Shown here: positions 33,727-42,851 of the stretch, in pieces
Position numbering within the stretch: the stretch's first letter is position 1
Layout: each line of letters begins with the position of its first letter
From: Falsiroseomonas sp051859025
Lineage (GTDB): Bacteria; Pseudomonadota; Alphaproteobacteria; Acetobacterales; Acetobacteraceae
Reading direction: 5' to 3'
Assembly: GCF_051859025.1 (NCBI RefSeq)
Contig: NZ_JBHYGL010000037.1
Span: 62,001-126,000 of the forward strand
DNA length: 64,000 bases
Position numbers and translations under genes: made by a program
The notes under the pieces: generated by a model
Database searches by the model: none
Told to the model about the DNA's origin: nothing
What the model saw: the letters and a program-made list of their open reading frames with translations, nothing else

Positions 33727-34808
33727 CGCTCGCCCAGCTTCGTCACGCCGCATTCCTCCGCCAGCCGGTCGAGTTGCGCCATCAGCGGCGCGGGAAGCGG
33801 CACGCCTTGTGTCGCGCGTTCGCGGCGGCGGGCGGCGCGCATCTCGCCGGGCAGGCGGATGCGCTCCACGCCTGGAAGGCGGGCGGAGCCGCGCAGGTCT
33901 TCCAGGTGGCGCGTCACCTCCGCCTGGAAGGCCCTGGGGTCCAGGAAGCGGGAGACGTCGAGGGCAATCAGCACATGCCCTGTCTCCGTCACCGTGCGGT
34001 CATCGGCGTTGAAATCCACCACGTCCCTACCGAAGGCCGCGCGATTCAGCGGGCCCGCCAGCAGGCCGAGCATCAGCGCCAGCCCGCTGCCCTTGTAGCC
34101 GCCGATGGGCAGCAGGATGCCGTCCTTGCTGCGCCGCGGATCGGTCAGCGGCTCGCCCGTCTTCGCATCGACCATCCAGCCTTCCGGCATCGGCTGGCCC
34201 AGCAGCGCATGGCCCTTGACCGTGCCGTAGGAGACGACGGTGGTCGCCATGTCCAGCACCACCGGATCGGCATCGCCCATGGGGATGGCGATGGCCAGCG
34301 GGTTGGTGCCCAGCAGGCTGTCCGTGCCGCCCCAGGGCGCCATGTGGTTGGCACTCGCCACCACCGTGTAGATGCCGATCATCCCGGCCGGAAGCGGCAG
34401 GCAGGCATGGACCGCGCCGCTGCCCGCATGGTTGGAACGCCGCGCGCCGACCCAGGCGATGCCGGCTTCCTTCGCGATCTCCACGGCGGTTTCGCCGGCC
34501 TGGGACATCACGAGGTGGCCGAGGCCGTTATCGCCCTCCACCATCGCGACGGCCGGCGCCAGGCGCTTCACCGTGATGGCGGGGCGCGGGTTCGATCCGC
34601 CGGCGCGGAGGCGGCGCACATATTGCGGCAGGCGGAAGATGCCATGGCTGTCGGCGCCGGTCAGGTCGGCCTCGACCATGAGTTCGCCGGCGCGCTTTGC
34701 ATGAGCGTCGGAGAAGCCTTCATGGCGGAAGACATCGGCGACGAAGCCGATCATCGTGGCGGCCTGGTACCGCGGCAGGGTGGCGGCGAGTGACTCCTCG
34801 ATCGCCAT
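33723..34808 (-). CDS. Ldh-family NAD(P)-dependent oxidoreductase (malate/L-lactate/ureidoglycolate dehydrogenase fold)
   Basis: This 361-residue enzyme of the MDH2/YlbC/YiaK fold shows EADLTGADSHGIFRLPQYV, GHLVMSQAGETAVEIAKEAG, VGARRSNHAGSGAVHACLP, GTNPLAIAIP and IGGYKGSGLALMLGLLAGPL. These proteins reduce or oxidise 2-oxo/2-hydroxy acids using NAD(P)H with a fold unrelated to classical LDH. It follows the amidohydrolase gene by 3 bases on the minus strand, so it is part of a two-gene operon. Confidence 0.9.
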   Translation of the reverse strand: MAIEESLAATLPRYQAATMIGFVADVFRHEGFSDAHAKRAGELMVEADLTGADSHGIFRLPQYVRRLRAGGSNPRPAITVKRLAPAVAMVEGDNGLGHLVMSQAGETAVEIAKEAGIAWVGARRSNHAGSGAVHACLPLPAGMIGIYTVVASANHMAPWGGTDSLLGTNPLAIAIPMGDADPVVLDMATTVVSYGTVKGHALLGQPMPEGWMVDAKTGEPLTDPRRSKDGILLPIGGYKGSGLALMLGLLAGPLNRAAFGRDVVDFNADDRTVTETGHVLIALDVSRFLDPRAFQAEVTRHLEDLRGSARLPGVERIRLPGEMRAARRRERATQGVPLPAPLMAQLDRLAEECGVTKLGER

Positions 34809-34811
34809 CGC

Positions 34812-35807
34812 TCAGGCGCCCAGGCCGAAGAAGCGGCGGGCATTGCCCTCGAACAGCTTCTGCCGGATCGCCACGTCGGCGATGGCTTCCTCGATCTCCT
34901 CCACCCCGCGCGTCGTGCCCATGTCGAAGGGATAGTCGGTGCCGAAGATGATGCGGTCCGCGCCCACTTCCTCCAGCAGGAAGCGCAGCGGGCCGGGGGC
35001 GTGGGTGATGCTGTCGTAGACAAAGCGTGCCAGGCTCTCCGCCGGGTCGCCCTTCAGCCGCACATGCGGTTCCTTCCGCACCTTCCAGCCATGCCGGAAG
35101 CGCCCGGCCTGGAAGGGCGTGAAGCCGCCGGCGTGGGAGAGGCAGAAGCGGATGTTGGGATGCCGTTCGATCACGCCGCCGAAGACCAGCGACGCCGCGG
35201 CGATCGTCGTCTCCAGCGGATTGCCGATCAGATTCGTGAGGTAGTAGCTGCCCATGCGCTGTGCGGCGACGACCTTGTGCGGATGCACCAGGATGAACAG
35301 GCCGTGGCGGTCCGCGACCTCCCACACCGGATCCAGCGCGGGGTCATCCAGGTTCCGCCCCGCGATGTTGGACCCCACATGCAGCCCGCGCAGGCCATGC
35401 GCCGTGATGGCGCGGTCCAGCGTCGCCGCGGCACGCGTGGGTGACTGCATCGCGACCGTCGCCATGCCGATGAAGCGGTCTGGGTATTGGCGGACCAGCG
35501 CGCCGATCGCCTCGTTCTGAATTTCGCTGACGGTATCGGCCAGTGCGCCATCGGCCTCATAGAGGAAGGTGTGCGGGATGTTGCAGATGACATGCATGTC
35601 CACGCGCTGCGCTGCCATTTCCGCGAAGCGCCGTTCCAGGTCCCAGGCCGATCGCGGGAAGGGGTTCTGCTTGACGTCGAGGATCTCCAGCACCGCGCTG
35701 TCATCATCCACCCGCGTCAGCTTCGGCGCCAGCGAAGGCACCTCCTTCGCGATGGCGGCGATCATCGGCTCCGTCAGGATGTGGGTGTGGCTGTCGATCA
35801 CGGTCAT
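34812..35807 (-). CDS. Amidohydrolase-2 family protein (ACMSD-like decarboxylase/hydrolase)
   Basis: This 331-residue metal enzyme has an N-terminal HxH (VIDSHTHIL), a central His in LFILVHPHKVV, LSHAGGFTPFQAGRFRHGW and the catalytic Asp in IIFGTDYPFDMG. The family includes 2-amino-3-carboxymuconate-semialdehyde decarboxylase, other aromatic or vinyl-acid decarboxylases and lactone hydrolases. It is the first gene of a minus-strand pair with the Ldh-type dehydrogenase and is divergent from two Bug receptors, suggesting one uptake and degradation pathway. Confidence 0.88.
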   Translation of the reverse strand: MTVIDSHTHILTEPMIAAIAKEVPSLAPKLTRVDDDSAVLEILDVKQNPFPRSAWDLERRFAEMAAQRVDMHVICNIPHTFLYEADGALADTVSEIQNEAIGALVRQYPDRFIGMATVAMQSPTRAAATLDRAITAHGLRGLHVGSNIAGRNLDDPALDPVWEVADRHGLFILVHPHKVVAAQRMGSYYLTNLIGNPLETTIAAASLVFGGVIERHPNIRFCLSHAGGFTPFQAGRFRHGWKVRKEPHVRLKGDPAESLARFVYDSITHAPGPLRFLLEEVGADRIIFGTDYPFDMGTTRGVEEIEEAIADVAIRQKLFEGNARRFFGLGA

Positions 35808-35947
35808 GGCGGTTCCCCCGGGGCTCGTCCCGCGCGGGCGGCCTTCCCGCCTAGTGAACGTCCGCCGGCATTTCGGTCAAGATGCGGGATTGCTTGACAG
35901 GGACGGCGCGCCGCAATCTCCTGGGCAGAAATAGGGAGGAACCGTCG

Positions 35948-36898
35948 ATGCGCCGCTGGCTGCTGGCCGCCTTGCTTACCCTTGTCGCGCTGCCCGCGGC
36001 CGCCCAGACGGATCGCCCCATCCGGGTCATCATGCCGCTGGCCGCCGGCAGCGCGGTGGATGTGGTCGTCCGCATCGTCGCGGAGCGGATGGGAGAGACG
36101 CTGGGCCAGCGCCTGGCGATCGAGAACATGACCGGTGCCTCCGGCATGATCGGCATGCGCACCGGCGCGCGGGCGGCGCCGGATGGGCTGACGCTGCTGG
36201 CGGTGAACGACGCCGTGCTGACCATGCTGCCCAACATGAATGCGCAGGCGGGCTATGACCCGCTGCGGGATTTCGCGCCCATCGGGCAGATCGTCCGCAT
36301 CCGCTGGGCGCTGGTGGCGCATCCCTCCTTCGCCGCCACCACCGTGGCGGGGCTGATGGAGGCCGCGCGCGCCAGGCCGGGGCAGATCGACTATGCCTCC
36401 GGCGGCGCGGGCAGCCCGCAGCATGTGGCGATGGAGATGTTCCTGCAGGCTGCGGGGCTGCGCATGAATCACATCAGCTATCGCGGCGCGACCCCGGCGC
36501 TGACGGCCGTGACGGCGGGCCAGGTGCCGGTCGGCTTCTTCGGCCTGCCGACGCCCAACGCCTTCGTGCGCGACGGGCAGCTGCGGCTGCTCGGCACGGC
36601 GGGGCCGGCGCGGATCGACACCTTCCCCGACGCGCCCACCATCGCGGAGACGCTGCCCGGCTTCACCTTCCACACCTGGGGCGCCTTCCTGGCACCGGCG
36701 GGCACGCCCGCGCCCGTGGTGGCGCGCATCAACACGGCACTGCGGGAGGCGGTGAACCACCCGCCCGTGCGCACCCGGCTGGAACAGCTGGGCTATGAGG
36801 TCGTCGGCAACACGCCGGATGCCTTTGCCGCGTCCCTGGCCGCGGATCATGCGACGATGGGCACGCTGATCCGCAGCGCCGGCATCACGGCGGAATGA
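35948..36898 (+). CDS. Bug/TTT-family periplasmic substrate-binding receptor
   Basis: This 316-residue receptor has the signal peptide RRWLLAALLTLVALPAAAQ. The mature start TDRPIRVIMPLAAGSAVDVV is followed by LAIENMTGASGMIGMRTGAR, MNHISYRGATPALTAVTAGQ and FPDAPTIAETLPGF. TTGACA at 35894-35899 is a perfect -35 consensus, though no clear -10 follows, and AGGGAGGA sits 7 bases before the ATG. It is divergent from the amidohydrolase/Ldh pair and 14 bases upstream of a second Bug gene. The two receptors share little beyond family motifs, so they are not a recent duplication. Confidence 0.9.
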   Translation: MRRWLLAALLTLVALPAAAQTDRPIRVIMPLAAGSAVDVVVRIVAERMGETLGQRLAIENMTGASGMIGMRTGARAAPDGLTLLAVNDAVLTMLPNMNAQAGYDPLRDFAPIGQIVRIRWALVAHPSFAATTVAGLMEAARARPGQIDYASGGAGSPQHVAMEMFLQAAGLRMNHISYRGATPALTAVTAGQVPVGFFGLPTPNAFVRDGQLRLLGTAGPARIDTFPDAPTIAETLPGFTFHTWGAFLAPAGTPAPVVARINTALREAVNHPPVRTRLEQLGYEVVGNTPDAFAASLAADHATMGTLIRSAGITAE

Positions 36899-36912
36899 GG
36901 GAGGGACAAGCC

Positions 36913-37887
36913 ATGCTGACCCGAAGACACCTGCTTGGCGCCAGCGCCGCGCTCCTGGCCTCACCGGCCATCGCGCAACCCGCCTGGCCATCGCGGCCCG
37001 TGCGGATGATCGTGCCGCTGGTGCCCGGCGGCACCACGGACCTCATCGCGCGCGTCATCGCCGAACCGCTGTCCCGCGCCATCGGGCAGCCCGTCGTGGT
37101 GGAGAACCGGGCCGGCGCCAATGGCTGGATCGCGAATGACTACGTCATGCGCGAAAGGCCTGATGGCCACACGCTGATCGTCAACAACGTCTCCACCCAT
37201 GGCATCAATTCCGCCATGGCGCCGGCGGACCGGCCATTGGTGCCATCCCGCGGCCTGGTCGGCATCACCAACCTGATCGAGGCACCGCAGGTCATGCTGG
37301 CGCCGGCGGATTTCCCGGCAACGACGCTCGCGGAATTCGTGGCGCGGGCGAAGGCGGCGCCGAACCCGCTGGTCTTCGCCTCCGCCGGCGTGGGGTCCTA
37401 CCAGCACATCGACCTGGAAGCCTTCGCGAAGCGCGCAGGGATCACGCTGGTGCACCTGCCGTTGCGCGGCGCGGGGGAGATGGTGCCGGTGATGCTGCGG
37501 GGCGACGCGCAGATCACGGAATTCAACCTGGTCTCCGCCCTGCCCCATATCCAATCCGGGCGGCTGCGGGCGCTGGCCGTCGTCTCCCATGAAAGGCTGC
37601 CGCAACTGCCCGAGGTGCCGACGACGATCGAGGCCGGATTCCCCGACCTGGTCACGACCCTCTGGAACGGGCTCTTCGCGCCGGCGGGGACGCCGGAGCC
37701 GATCGTCACCGCACTGCACGGCCATGTCACGCGCATCCTGCGGGATCCGGACGTGGCAGCGGGGCTGCTGCGCCAGGGCGTGCGCATCACGCCAAGCGAC
37801 ACGCCCGCCGCCTTCGCCGATTACGTCGCGCGCGACGTGGCGCGATGGACGGCGCTGACGCGGGAATTCGGGATCAAGGTCAACTAG
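36913..37887 (+). CDS. Bug/TTT-family periplasmic substrate-binding receptor
   Basis: This 324-residue receptor has an export signal TRRHLLGASAALLASPAIAQ (twin Arg). Bug blocks include RMIVPLVPGGTTDLIARVIA, VVVENRAGANGWIANDYVMR, LVHLPLRGAGEMVPVMLRGD and LPEVPTTIEAGFPDLV. It directly follows the receptor at 35948 and precedes the molybdenum hydroxylase genes by 81 bases. One of the two receptors may supply the substrate oxidised by that enzyme (inference). Confidence 0.9.
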   Translation: MLTRRHLLGASAALLASPAIAQPAWPSRPVRMIVPLVPGGTTDLIARVIAEPLSRAIGQPVVVENRAGANGWIANDYVMRERPDGHTLIVNNVSTHGINSAMAPADRPLVPSRGLVGITNLIEAPQVMLAPADFPATTLAEFVARAKAAPNPLVFASAGVGSYQHIDLEAFAKRAGITLVHLPLRGAGEMVPVMLRGDAQITEFNLVSALPHIQSGRLRALAVVSHERLPQLPEVPTTIEAGFPDLVTTLWNGLFAPAGTPEPIVTALHGHVTRILRDPDVAAGLLRQGVRITPSDTPAAFADYVARDVARWTALTREFGIKVN

Positions 37888-37968
37888 CTTGTGACCCCCT
37901 CACATCGGCGTTAGCGTGACGCGATGAAGGCGCCGGCCACGCAGCACGGCGCCGAGGAGGAAATGGAT

Positions 37969-38436
37969 ATGCCGAGGATCACGGTGAATGGCCGTGCGAT
38001 GGAGGTCGATGCCGACCCCGCCACGCCCCTGATCTACGTCCTGCGCAACGACCTGGCGCTGAACGGGCCGAAGCTCGGCTGCGGGCGCGCGCAATGCGGC
38101 GCCTGCACGGTGCTGGTGGATGGCCATGCCGCGCGGTCCTGCCAGGTGAAGCTCGGTGACGTCGCCGGCGCGCAGCAGATCACGACGCTGGAAGGGCTCG
38201 GCACGCCGGAAGCGCCGCATGCGCTGCAGGCCGCCTTCATCGCGGAGCAGGCCGCGCAATGCGGCTACTGCACCAGCGGCATGATCATGCAGGCGGCCGC
38301 GCTGCTCGCCGAACGCCGCACCGGGCTGACGGAGGCGCAGGTGGCGGAGGCGCTGGAACACAACCTCTGCCGCTGCGGCACCCAGCCGCGCGTCGTCCGC
38401 GCGGTGATGCGCGCATCCCGCCAGCAGGGGGCCTGA
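37969..38436 (+). CDS. [2Fe-2S] subunit of a molybdenum hydroxylase (IorA-like)
   Basis: This 155-residue electron-transfer subunit carries two [2Fe-2S] clusters. The plant-type cluster is in LGCGRAQCGACTVLVDGHA plus RSC; the helical cluster is in CGYCTSGMIMQA and HNLCRCGTQPRV. ATG 37969 with GAGGAGGAA upstream is preferred; ATGs at 37963 and 37924 also exist. It pairs with the large subunit whose ATG follows the stop by 3 bases. No FAD subunit is encoded, as in isoquinoline 1-oxidoreductase and nicotinate dehydrogenases that use cytochrome c or other acceptors. Confidence 0.92.
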   Translation: MPRITVNGRAMEVDADPATPLIYVLRNDLALNGPKLGCGRAQCGACTVLVDGHAARSCQVKLGDVAGAQQITTLEGLGTPEAPHALQAAFIAEQAAQCGYCTSGMIMQAAALLAERRTGLTEAQVAEALEHNLCRCGTQPRVVRAVMRASRQQGA

Positions 38437-38439
38437 GCC

Positions 38440-40686
38440 ATGGGCATCCAGACCCCCACGCGCCGCGGCTTCGTCGCGGGCCTCGCCGCCGGCGCCGCCG
38501 GCCTCGCAATCGGATTCCGCCTGGATGCCAGCGCGCAGCAGGCGGCACCGGTCGGGCCGCCGATGCTGCGGGCGAACCCGAAGCTGGATAGCTGGGTGCG
38601 CATCACGCCGGATGGACGGATCGTGGTGCTGACGGGCCGGGTAGAGCTCGGCCAGGGCGTGCTGACCGCAATGCGGCAGATCGCGGCGGAGGAGCTGGAT
38701 GTCGCGCCCGCGCGGCTCGAACTCATCTCCGGCGACACGGCCGAGACGGCGAATGAAGGCGTCACCGCCGGCAGCCAATCCATCAAGTTCGGCGGCGAGG
38801 CCCTGGCCGTCGCCTGCGCCGATGCGCGCGCGACGCTGGTGAATGTCGCGGCCGAAAGCTGGGGCGTGGAGCGCGCGGCGCTCAGCGTTTCCGATGGCGT
38901 GATCGAGGGCATCGGCGGCCGCCGCATGACCTATGCGGAAGCGGCTGCACGCGTGTCGCTGGTTCGGCCTGCCAATCCGGCGGCGCAGCGCAAGCCGCCC
39001 CATGCGGGCACGGTCATCGGCACCTCGCTCCCCCGCACCGACATCCCCGCCAAGGTCTTCGGCCAGCAGGTCTTCATCCATGATCTGCGGCCGGAGGGAA
39101 TGCTGTTCGGCGCCATCGCCCGCCCGCCTTCCTACGCCGCGCGGCTCGTCGCGCTCGACATGGCCTGGGCGGAGGCGCTGCCGGGTGTCGTGAAGGTTGT
39201 TCGCGATGGCAGCTTCATCGGCGTGATCGCACGGCGGGAGGAACAGGCGAATGACGCCGCGCGGAAGATCACGGCAGCGGCGCAGTGGCGCGATGGCGAT
39301 GCGCTGTTCGGGGGCAAGGGTGCCTTCGAATACCTGACGACCGAGCCTGCGCTGACCTGCACCATCCACAGCAAGGCAGCGCCCACCGCGACGCCGGCGC
39401 GGACCCATGTCGCGGAATACCGCCGCGGCTTCCAGGCCCATGCCTCCATCGGGGCTTCCTGTTCGCTGGCGAAGTTCGAGGATGGGAAGCTCACGGTCTG
39501 GTCCCACACCCAGGGGCCCTTCCCGCTGCGGGGCGATCTGGCGCGCGGGCTGCGGATGGAGCCGGATACGATCCGCGTGATCCATGCCCAGGGATCCGGC
39601 TGCTACGGGCATAATGGCGCGGATGACGTGGCGCTGGACGCCGCGCTGCTCGCCCGCGCCATGCCCGGCCGCACCATCCGCGTGCACTGGACGCATGAGG
39701 AGGAGATGGTGTGGGAGCCCTGGGGCTCCGCCATGGTGGTGAAGCTGGAAGCGGCGATGGGGGCGGATGGCAGCATCGCGTCCTGGGGCCATGATGTCTG
39801 GTCCTTCCCGCATTCGACACGGCCTGGCGACCGCGTGGGCTGCAACCTCCGTTCCGCCTGGTATCTGGAGAATCCCGTCGCGCCCTCCCCCATCGTGGAT
39901 GGGGCGCTGCCGAATGGCGCATCGGCGCGCAACGCCGTGCCGATCTACGATTTCCCCGGCCAGCGCGTGACGACGCATTTCCACACGGCGATGCCGGTGC
40001 GGACCTCCGCGCTGCGCACCCTCGGCGGCTATTTCAACGCCGTGGCGGCGGAGATGTTCATCGACGAATGCGCGTCCCTCGCGGGCGTCGATCCCGTGAC
40101 CTATCGCATCCGCCACCTGGCGGACCAGCGGCTGGTCGCGGTGCTGCGGAAGGCCGTGGAGATCAGTGGCTGGCAGCCGAAGCCCGTGGTCATGGGGCGC
40201 GGCAACGCCCAGGGCGCGCGGCTGGTCGGCACCGGAATCGGCATGACGAAATACAAGAACAGCGACAGCCATGTCGCCGTCATCGCCCGCGTCAGCGTCG
40301 ATCCGAGCACCGGTGTGGTGAGACTCGAGAAAATGTGGGCGGCGACGGAGGCCGGGCGGGCCATCAACCCGGACGGCATCGCCAACCAGATCGAGGGCGG
40401 CATGGTGCAGGCGGCGTCCTGGACGCTGCTGGAGGAAGGGCGCTGGGATCGCGGCCGGATGGTGAGCGAGGACTATACCGCCTATCCCATCATCGATTTC
40501 GAACGCATTCCGCCGATCGAAAGCGTGCTGATCGACCGGCCGGACCTGCCATCGCTGGGTGTGGGCGAGGGCAGCCAGGGGCCGACCGGCGCCGCCATCG
40601 CCAACGCCATCCTGGATGCGACGGGGCGGCGCGTGGCGGAGATCCCCTTCACGCCGGAACGGGTGCTCGCGGCATTGAGAGCCTGA
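38440..40686 (+). CDS. Molybdopterin-binding subunit of a molybdenum hydroxylase (IorB-like)
   Basis: This 748-residue large subunit has a twin-arginine signal (TPTRRGFVAGLAAGAAGLAIG), so the folded Mo enzyme is exported, dragging the small subunit with it. Features include VLTGRVELGQGVLTAMRQIA, QGSGCYGHNGADDVALDAAL, YLENPVAPSPIVDGALPNG and the catalytic Glu in LGVGEGSQGPTGAAIANAIL. It hydroxylates an aldehyde or N-heterocycle. The closest characterised group by motif is isoquinoline 1-oxidoreductase beta. A hairpin follows the stop. Confidence 0.9.
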   Translation: MGIQTPTRRGFVAGLAAGAAGLAIGFRLDASAQQAAPVGPPMLRANPKLDSWVRITPDGRIVVLTGRVELGQGVLTAMRQIAAEELDVAPARLELISGDTAETANEGVTAGSQSIKFGGEALAVACADARATLVNVAAESWGVERAALSVSDGVIEGIGGRRMTYAEAAARVSLVRPANPAAQRKPPHAGTVIGTSLPRTDIPAKVFGQQVFIHDLRPEGMLFGAIARPPSYAARLVALDMAWAEALPGVVKVVRDGSFIGVIARREEQANDAARKITAAAQWRDGDALFGGKGAFEYLTTEPALTCTIHSKAAPTATPARTHVAEYRRGFQAHASIGASCSLAKFEDGKLTVWSHTQGPFPLRGDLARGLRMEPDTIRVIHAQGSGCYGHNGADDVALDAALLARAMPGRTIRVHWTHEEEMVWEPWGSAMVVKLEAAMGADGSIASWGHDVWSFPHSTRPGDRVGCNLRSAWYLENPVAPSPIVDGALPNGASARNAVPIYDFPGQRVTTHFHTAMPVRTSALRTLGGYFNAVAAEMFIDECASLAGVDPVTYRIRHLADQRLVAVLRKAVEISGWQPKPVVMGRGNAQGARLVGTGIGMTKYKNSDSHVAVIARVSVDPSTGVVRLEKMWAATEAGRAINPDGIANQIEGGMVQAASWTLLEEGRWDRGRMVSEDYTAYPIIDFERIPPIESVLIDRPDLPSLGVGEGSQGPTGAAIANAILDATGRRVAEIPFTPERVLAALRA

Positions 40687-40695
40687 CCAGCAAGC

Positions 40696-40724
40696 TGGCG
40701 CGGCGCTACACTGGCGCCGCGCCA
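40696..40724. terminator. Strong hairpin between the molybdenum hydroxylase and acetate kinase genes
   Basis: TGGCGCGGCGC and GCGCCGCGCCA form a perfect 11-bp stem around the 7-base loop TACACTG. It begins 9 bases after the hydroxylase stop and ends 14 bases before the acetate kinase ATG. No T-run follows, so termination would not be classical. It may reduce read-through or protect the 3' end of the upstream message. Confidence 0.45.
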
Positions 40725-40738
40725 CCGACAGGCTTCCC

Positions 40739-41896
40739 ATGACGACAACGCCGCTGATCGGCGTCATCAATGCCGGCTCCTCCTCCGTCAAGGCGGCGGT
40801 CTTCGCGGGGGAGGACCGCGTCTTGTCCTGCGTGGTGGAGGGCATCGGCCAGCGCCCGGCCGCGCGGGCGAAGGATTCCGGCGGGAACGCCATCCCACCA
40901 GCCGCGCTGGACCCCGCCCCGGCCACGCCGGGGGAGGCCGCGGCGCTGCTGCTGCCCTGGCTTCGGGCGCTACGCCCCCTGCAGGCCATCGGCCACCGCG
41001 TGGTGCATGGCGGCGCGCATCACGCCAGGCCGGAACGCGTGACGCCGGCGCTACTGGCCGAGCTGGCGGCGCTGGTGCCGCTGGCGCCGCTGCATGAGCC
41101 GCATAATCTGGCGCCCATCCACGCCATCGCCGCGCTGGACCCGGCGCTGCCGCAAATCGCCTGCTTCGACACCGCCTTCCACCGATCCATGCCGCCGGTG
41201 AACCAGGCCTTCGCCATCCCCGCCGCGATGGAGGCCGATGGCATCCGCCGCTACGGATTCCACGGCTTGTCCTATGAATACATCGCCTCCGCCCTGCCGG
41301 CGGGACTGCGCGAGGGTCGTGTCGTGGTGGCGCATCTCGGCAACGGGGCCTCGGCCTGCGCGATGCAGGGGGGCGTGTCCGTCGCCACCACCATGGGATT
41401 CACGGCGCTGGATGGGCTGCCGATGGGCACGCGCAGCGGCGCGATCGATCCAGGGGTGGTGCTGCACCTGATCCAGGCGCGCGGCATGTCGGCGGACCAG
41501 GTGCAGGACCTGCTCTACAAGCGATCAGGGCTGCTCGGCCTGTCCGGCGGCATTTCCTCGGATATGCGGGACCTGCTGGCCAGCGGCGAACCGCGCGCGG
41601 GCTTCGCAGTGGACTTCTTCTGCCTGGCGGTGGCGCGCGCCATCGCCTCGCTCGCCGTCACGCTGGGGGGCTTGGACGGCATCGTCTTCACCGCCGGCAT
41701 CGGGGAACATGCGGCGCCGGTTCGGGCGCGCGTGCTGGGGCACCTGGCCTGGCTGGGCATCGCGCTGGACGCGGCTGCCAACGACGCGCATGGCCCGCGC
41801 ATCAGCCGCGCGGACAGCGCGGTGCAGGCCTGGGTGCTGCCGACGGATGAGGAACGCATGATCGCGCGCCACACCGCGGCCCTCGCCTTCAGCTGA
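40739..41896 (+). CDS. ackA: Acetate/propionate kinase
   Basis: This 385-residue kinase interconverts acetate (or propionate) plus ATP and the acyl phosphate. It has the N-terminal INAGSSSVKAAVF, IGHRVVHGGAHHARP, CFDTAFHRSMPPVNQAFAIP, the phosphate-binding VAHLGNGASACAMQGGVS and FTAGIGEHAAPVRARVL. No phosphotransacetylase gene is adjacent. It converges on the DMT transporter with an 8-base overlap of the 3' ends. Confidence 0.93.
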   Translation: MTTTPLIGVINAGSSSVKAAVFAGEDRVLSCVVEGIGQRPAARAKDSGGNAIPPAALDPAPATPGEAAALLLPWLRALRPLQAIGHRVVHGGAHHARPERVTPALLAELAALVPLAPLHEPHNLAPIHAIAALDPALPQIACFDTAFHRSMPPVNQAFAIPAAMEADGIRRYGFHGLSYEYIASALPAGLREGRVVVAHLGNGASACAMQGGVSVATTMGFTALDGLPMGTRSGAIDPGVVLHLIQARGMSADQVQDLLYKRSGLLGLSGGISSDMRDLLASGEPRAGFAVDFFCLAVARAIASLAVTLGGLDGIVFTAGIGEHAAPVRARVLGHLAWLGIALDAAANDAHGPRISRADSAVQAWVLPTDEERMIARHTAALAFS

Positions 41897-42800
41897 TTCG
41901 CCGGGCCTCCCGCGCCCGCACCCTTTCGCGATGCGCGCTGTAGAGGCCGCTCGCCGCGATCACCGCGCCGCCGGCGAAGGTCCAGCCATCCGGCACCGCG
42001 CCGAAGCCGATGAAGCCGACCAGGCCGGAGGTGACGAGCTGCGTATAGGCGAAGGGCGCCAGCGCGCTGGCCGGGGCGTTGCGATAGGCCAGCACCACCA
42101 GCGCATGGGGGACCGACGAAACAAGGCCCACCAGCACGCCGAAGCCCACCTGCCCCGCATCCGGCGTCTGCCAGCCGAAGGGCAGCATCAGCGTGAACAG
42201 CAGGAAGCCGACGCCCGCGGTCCAGATCAGCGTCGTCTCCGGCCCATCGCCGCCGACGCCGGCCATCTTCCGCGTCACGATCACGGCGCCGGCCCAGAAG
42301 GCCGCCGTCAGCAGCGGCAGCAGGGCGGCGGCCTGGAACACGCCCGATCCCGGCCGCACCACGATCAGCACGCCGACAAGCCCCACCACGATGGCGGACC
42401 AGCGGCGCCAGCCCACCTTCTCCGCCAGGAAGATCACCGACAGGACGGTGATGAAGGCGGGGGAGACGAAGTTGATGGCCGTCGCCTCCGCCAGCGGCAG
42501 CACCTTCAGCGCGAAGGTCATGGCCAGCGCCGATCCCGCCACGCCGATGCCGCGCATCACCTGCAGCCAGGGCCGCCGCGCCACCAGGAAACGCGTGCCG
42601 CCGCGCCGCGCAACGAAGAGCAGCGCCAACAGGAAGAAGGTCGCGAAGCGGATCCAGGCGACCATCAGCGGCGCCAGCGTCTGCGTCAGCTGCTTCGACA
42701 TCGCATCCGCGATGGAAAACAGCGTGATCGCCACCAGCATGAGGAGGATGCCCCGCACCGGATCGTCGGGCCGGGGCGGCGGGGGGATGCTGGCGGCCAT
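41889..42800 (-). CDS. DMT-superfamily transporter (EamA domains)
   Basis: This 303-residue inner-membrane protein is predicted to have about ten helices in two EamA repeats (FSIADAMSKQLTQTLAPLMV, ALKVLPLAEATAINFVSPAF, LAYRNAPASALAPFAYTQLV, GFIGFGAVPDG). Such proteins export amino acids, nucleosides or other metabolites. The substrate is unknown. It is the last of three minus-strand genes after the 2-hydroxyacid dehydrogenase and a Bug receptor; the 51-base gap allows cotranscription. Confidence 0.9.
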   Translation of the reverse strand: MAASIPPPPRPDDPVRGILLMLVAITLFSIADAMSKQLTQTLAPLMVAWIRFATFFLLALLFVARRGGTRFLVARRPWLQVMRGIGVAGSALAMTFALKVLPLAEATAINFVSPAFITVLSVIFLAEKVGWRRWSAIVVGLVGVLIVVRPGSGVFQAAALLPLLTAAFWAGAVIVTRKMAGVGGDGPETTLIWTAGVGFLLFTLMLPFGWQTPDAGQVGFGVLVGLVSSVPHALVVLAYRNAPASALAPFAYTQLVTSGLVGFIGFGAVPDGWTFAGGAVIAASGLYSAHRERVRAREARRIS

Positions 42801-42851
42801 GCCGGCAGGAAACCATGCCCGCCCCCATCGCGTCCAATGCCCAGCGCCCGG

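Noticed and set aside
37900..40989. Antisense open frame of about 1029 codons opposite the molybdenum hydroxylase genes
   Set aside because: It is the shadow of the codon bias in a GC-rich gene: low-complexity His/Arg/Ala composition, no recognisable domain, and both sense genes are well supported.
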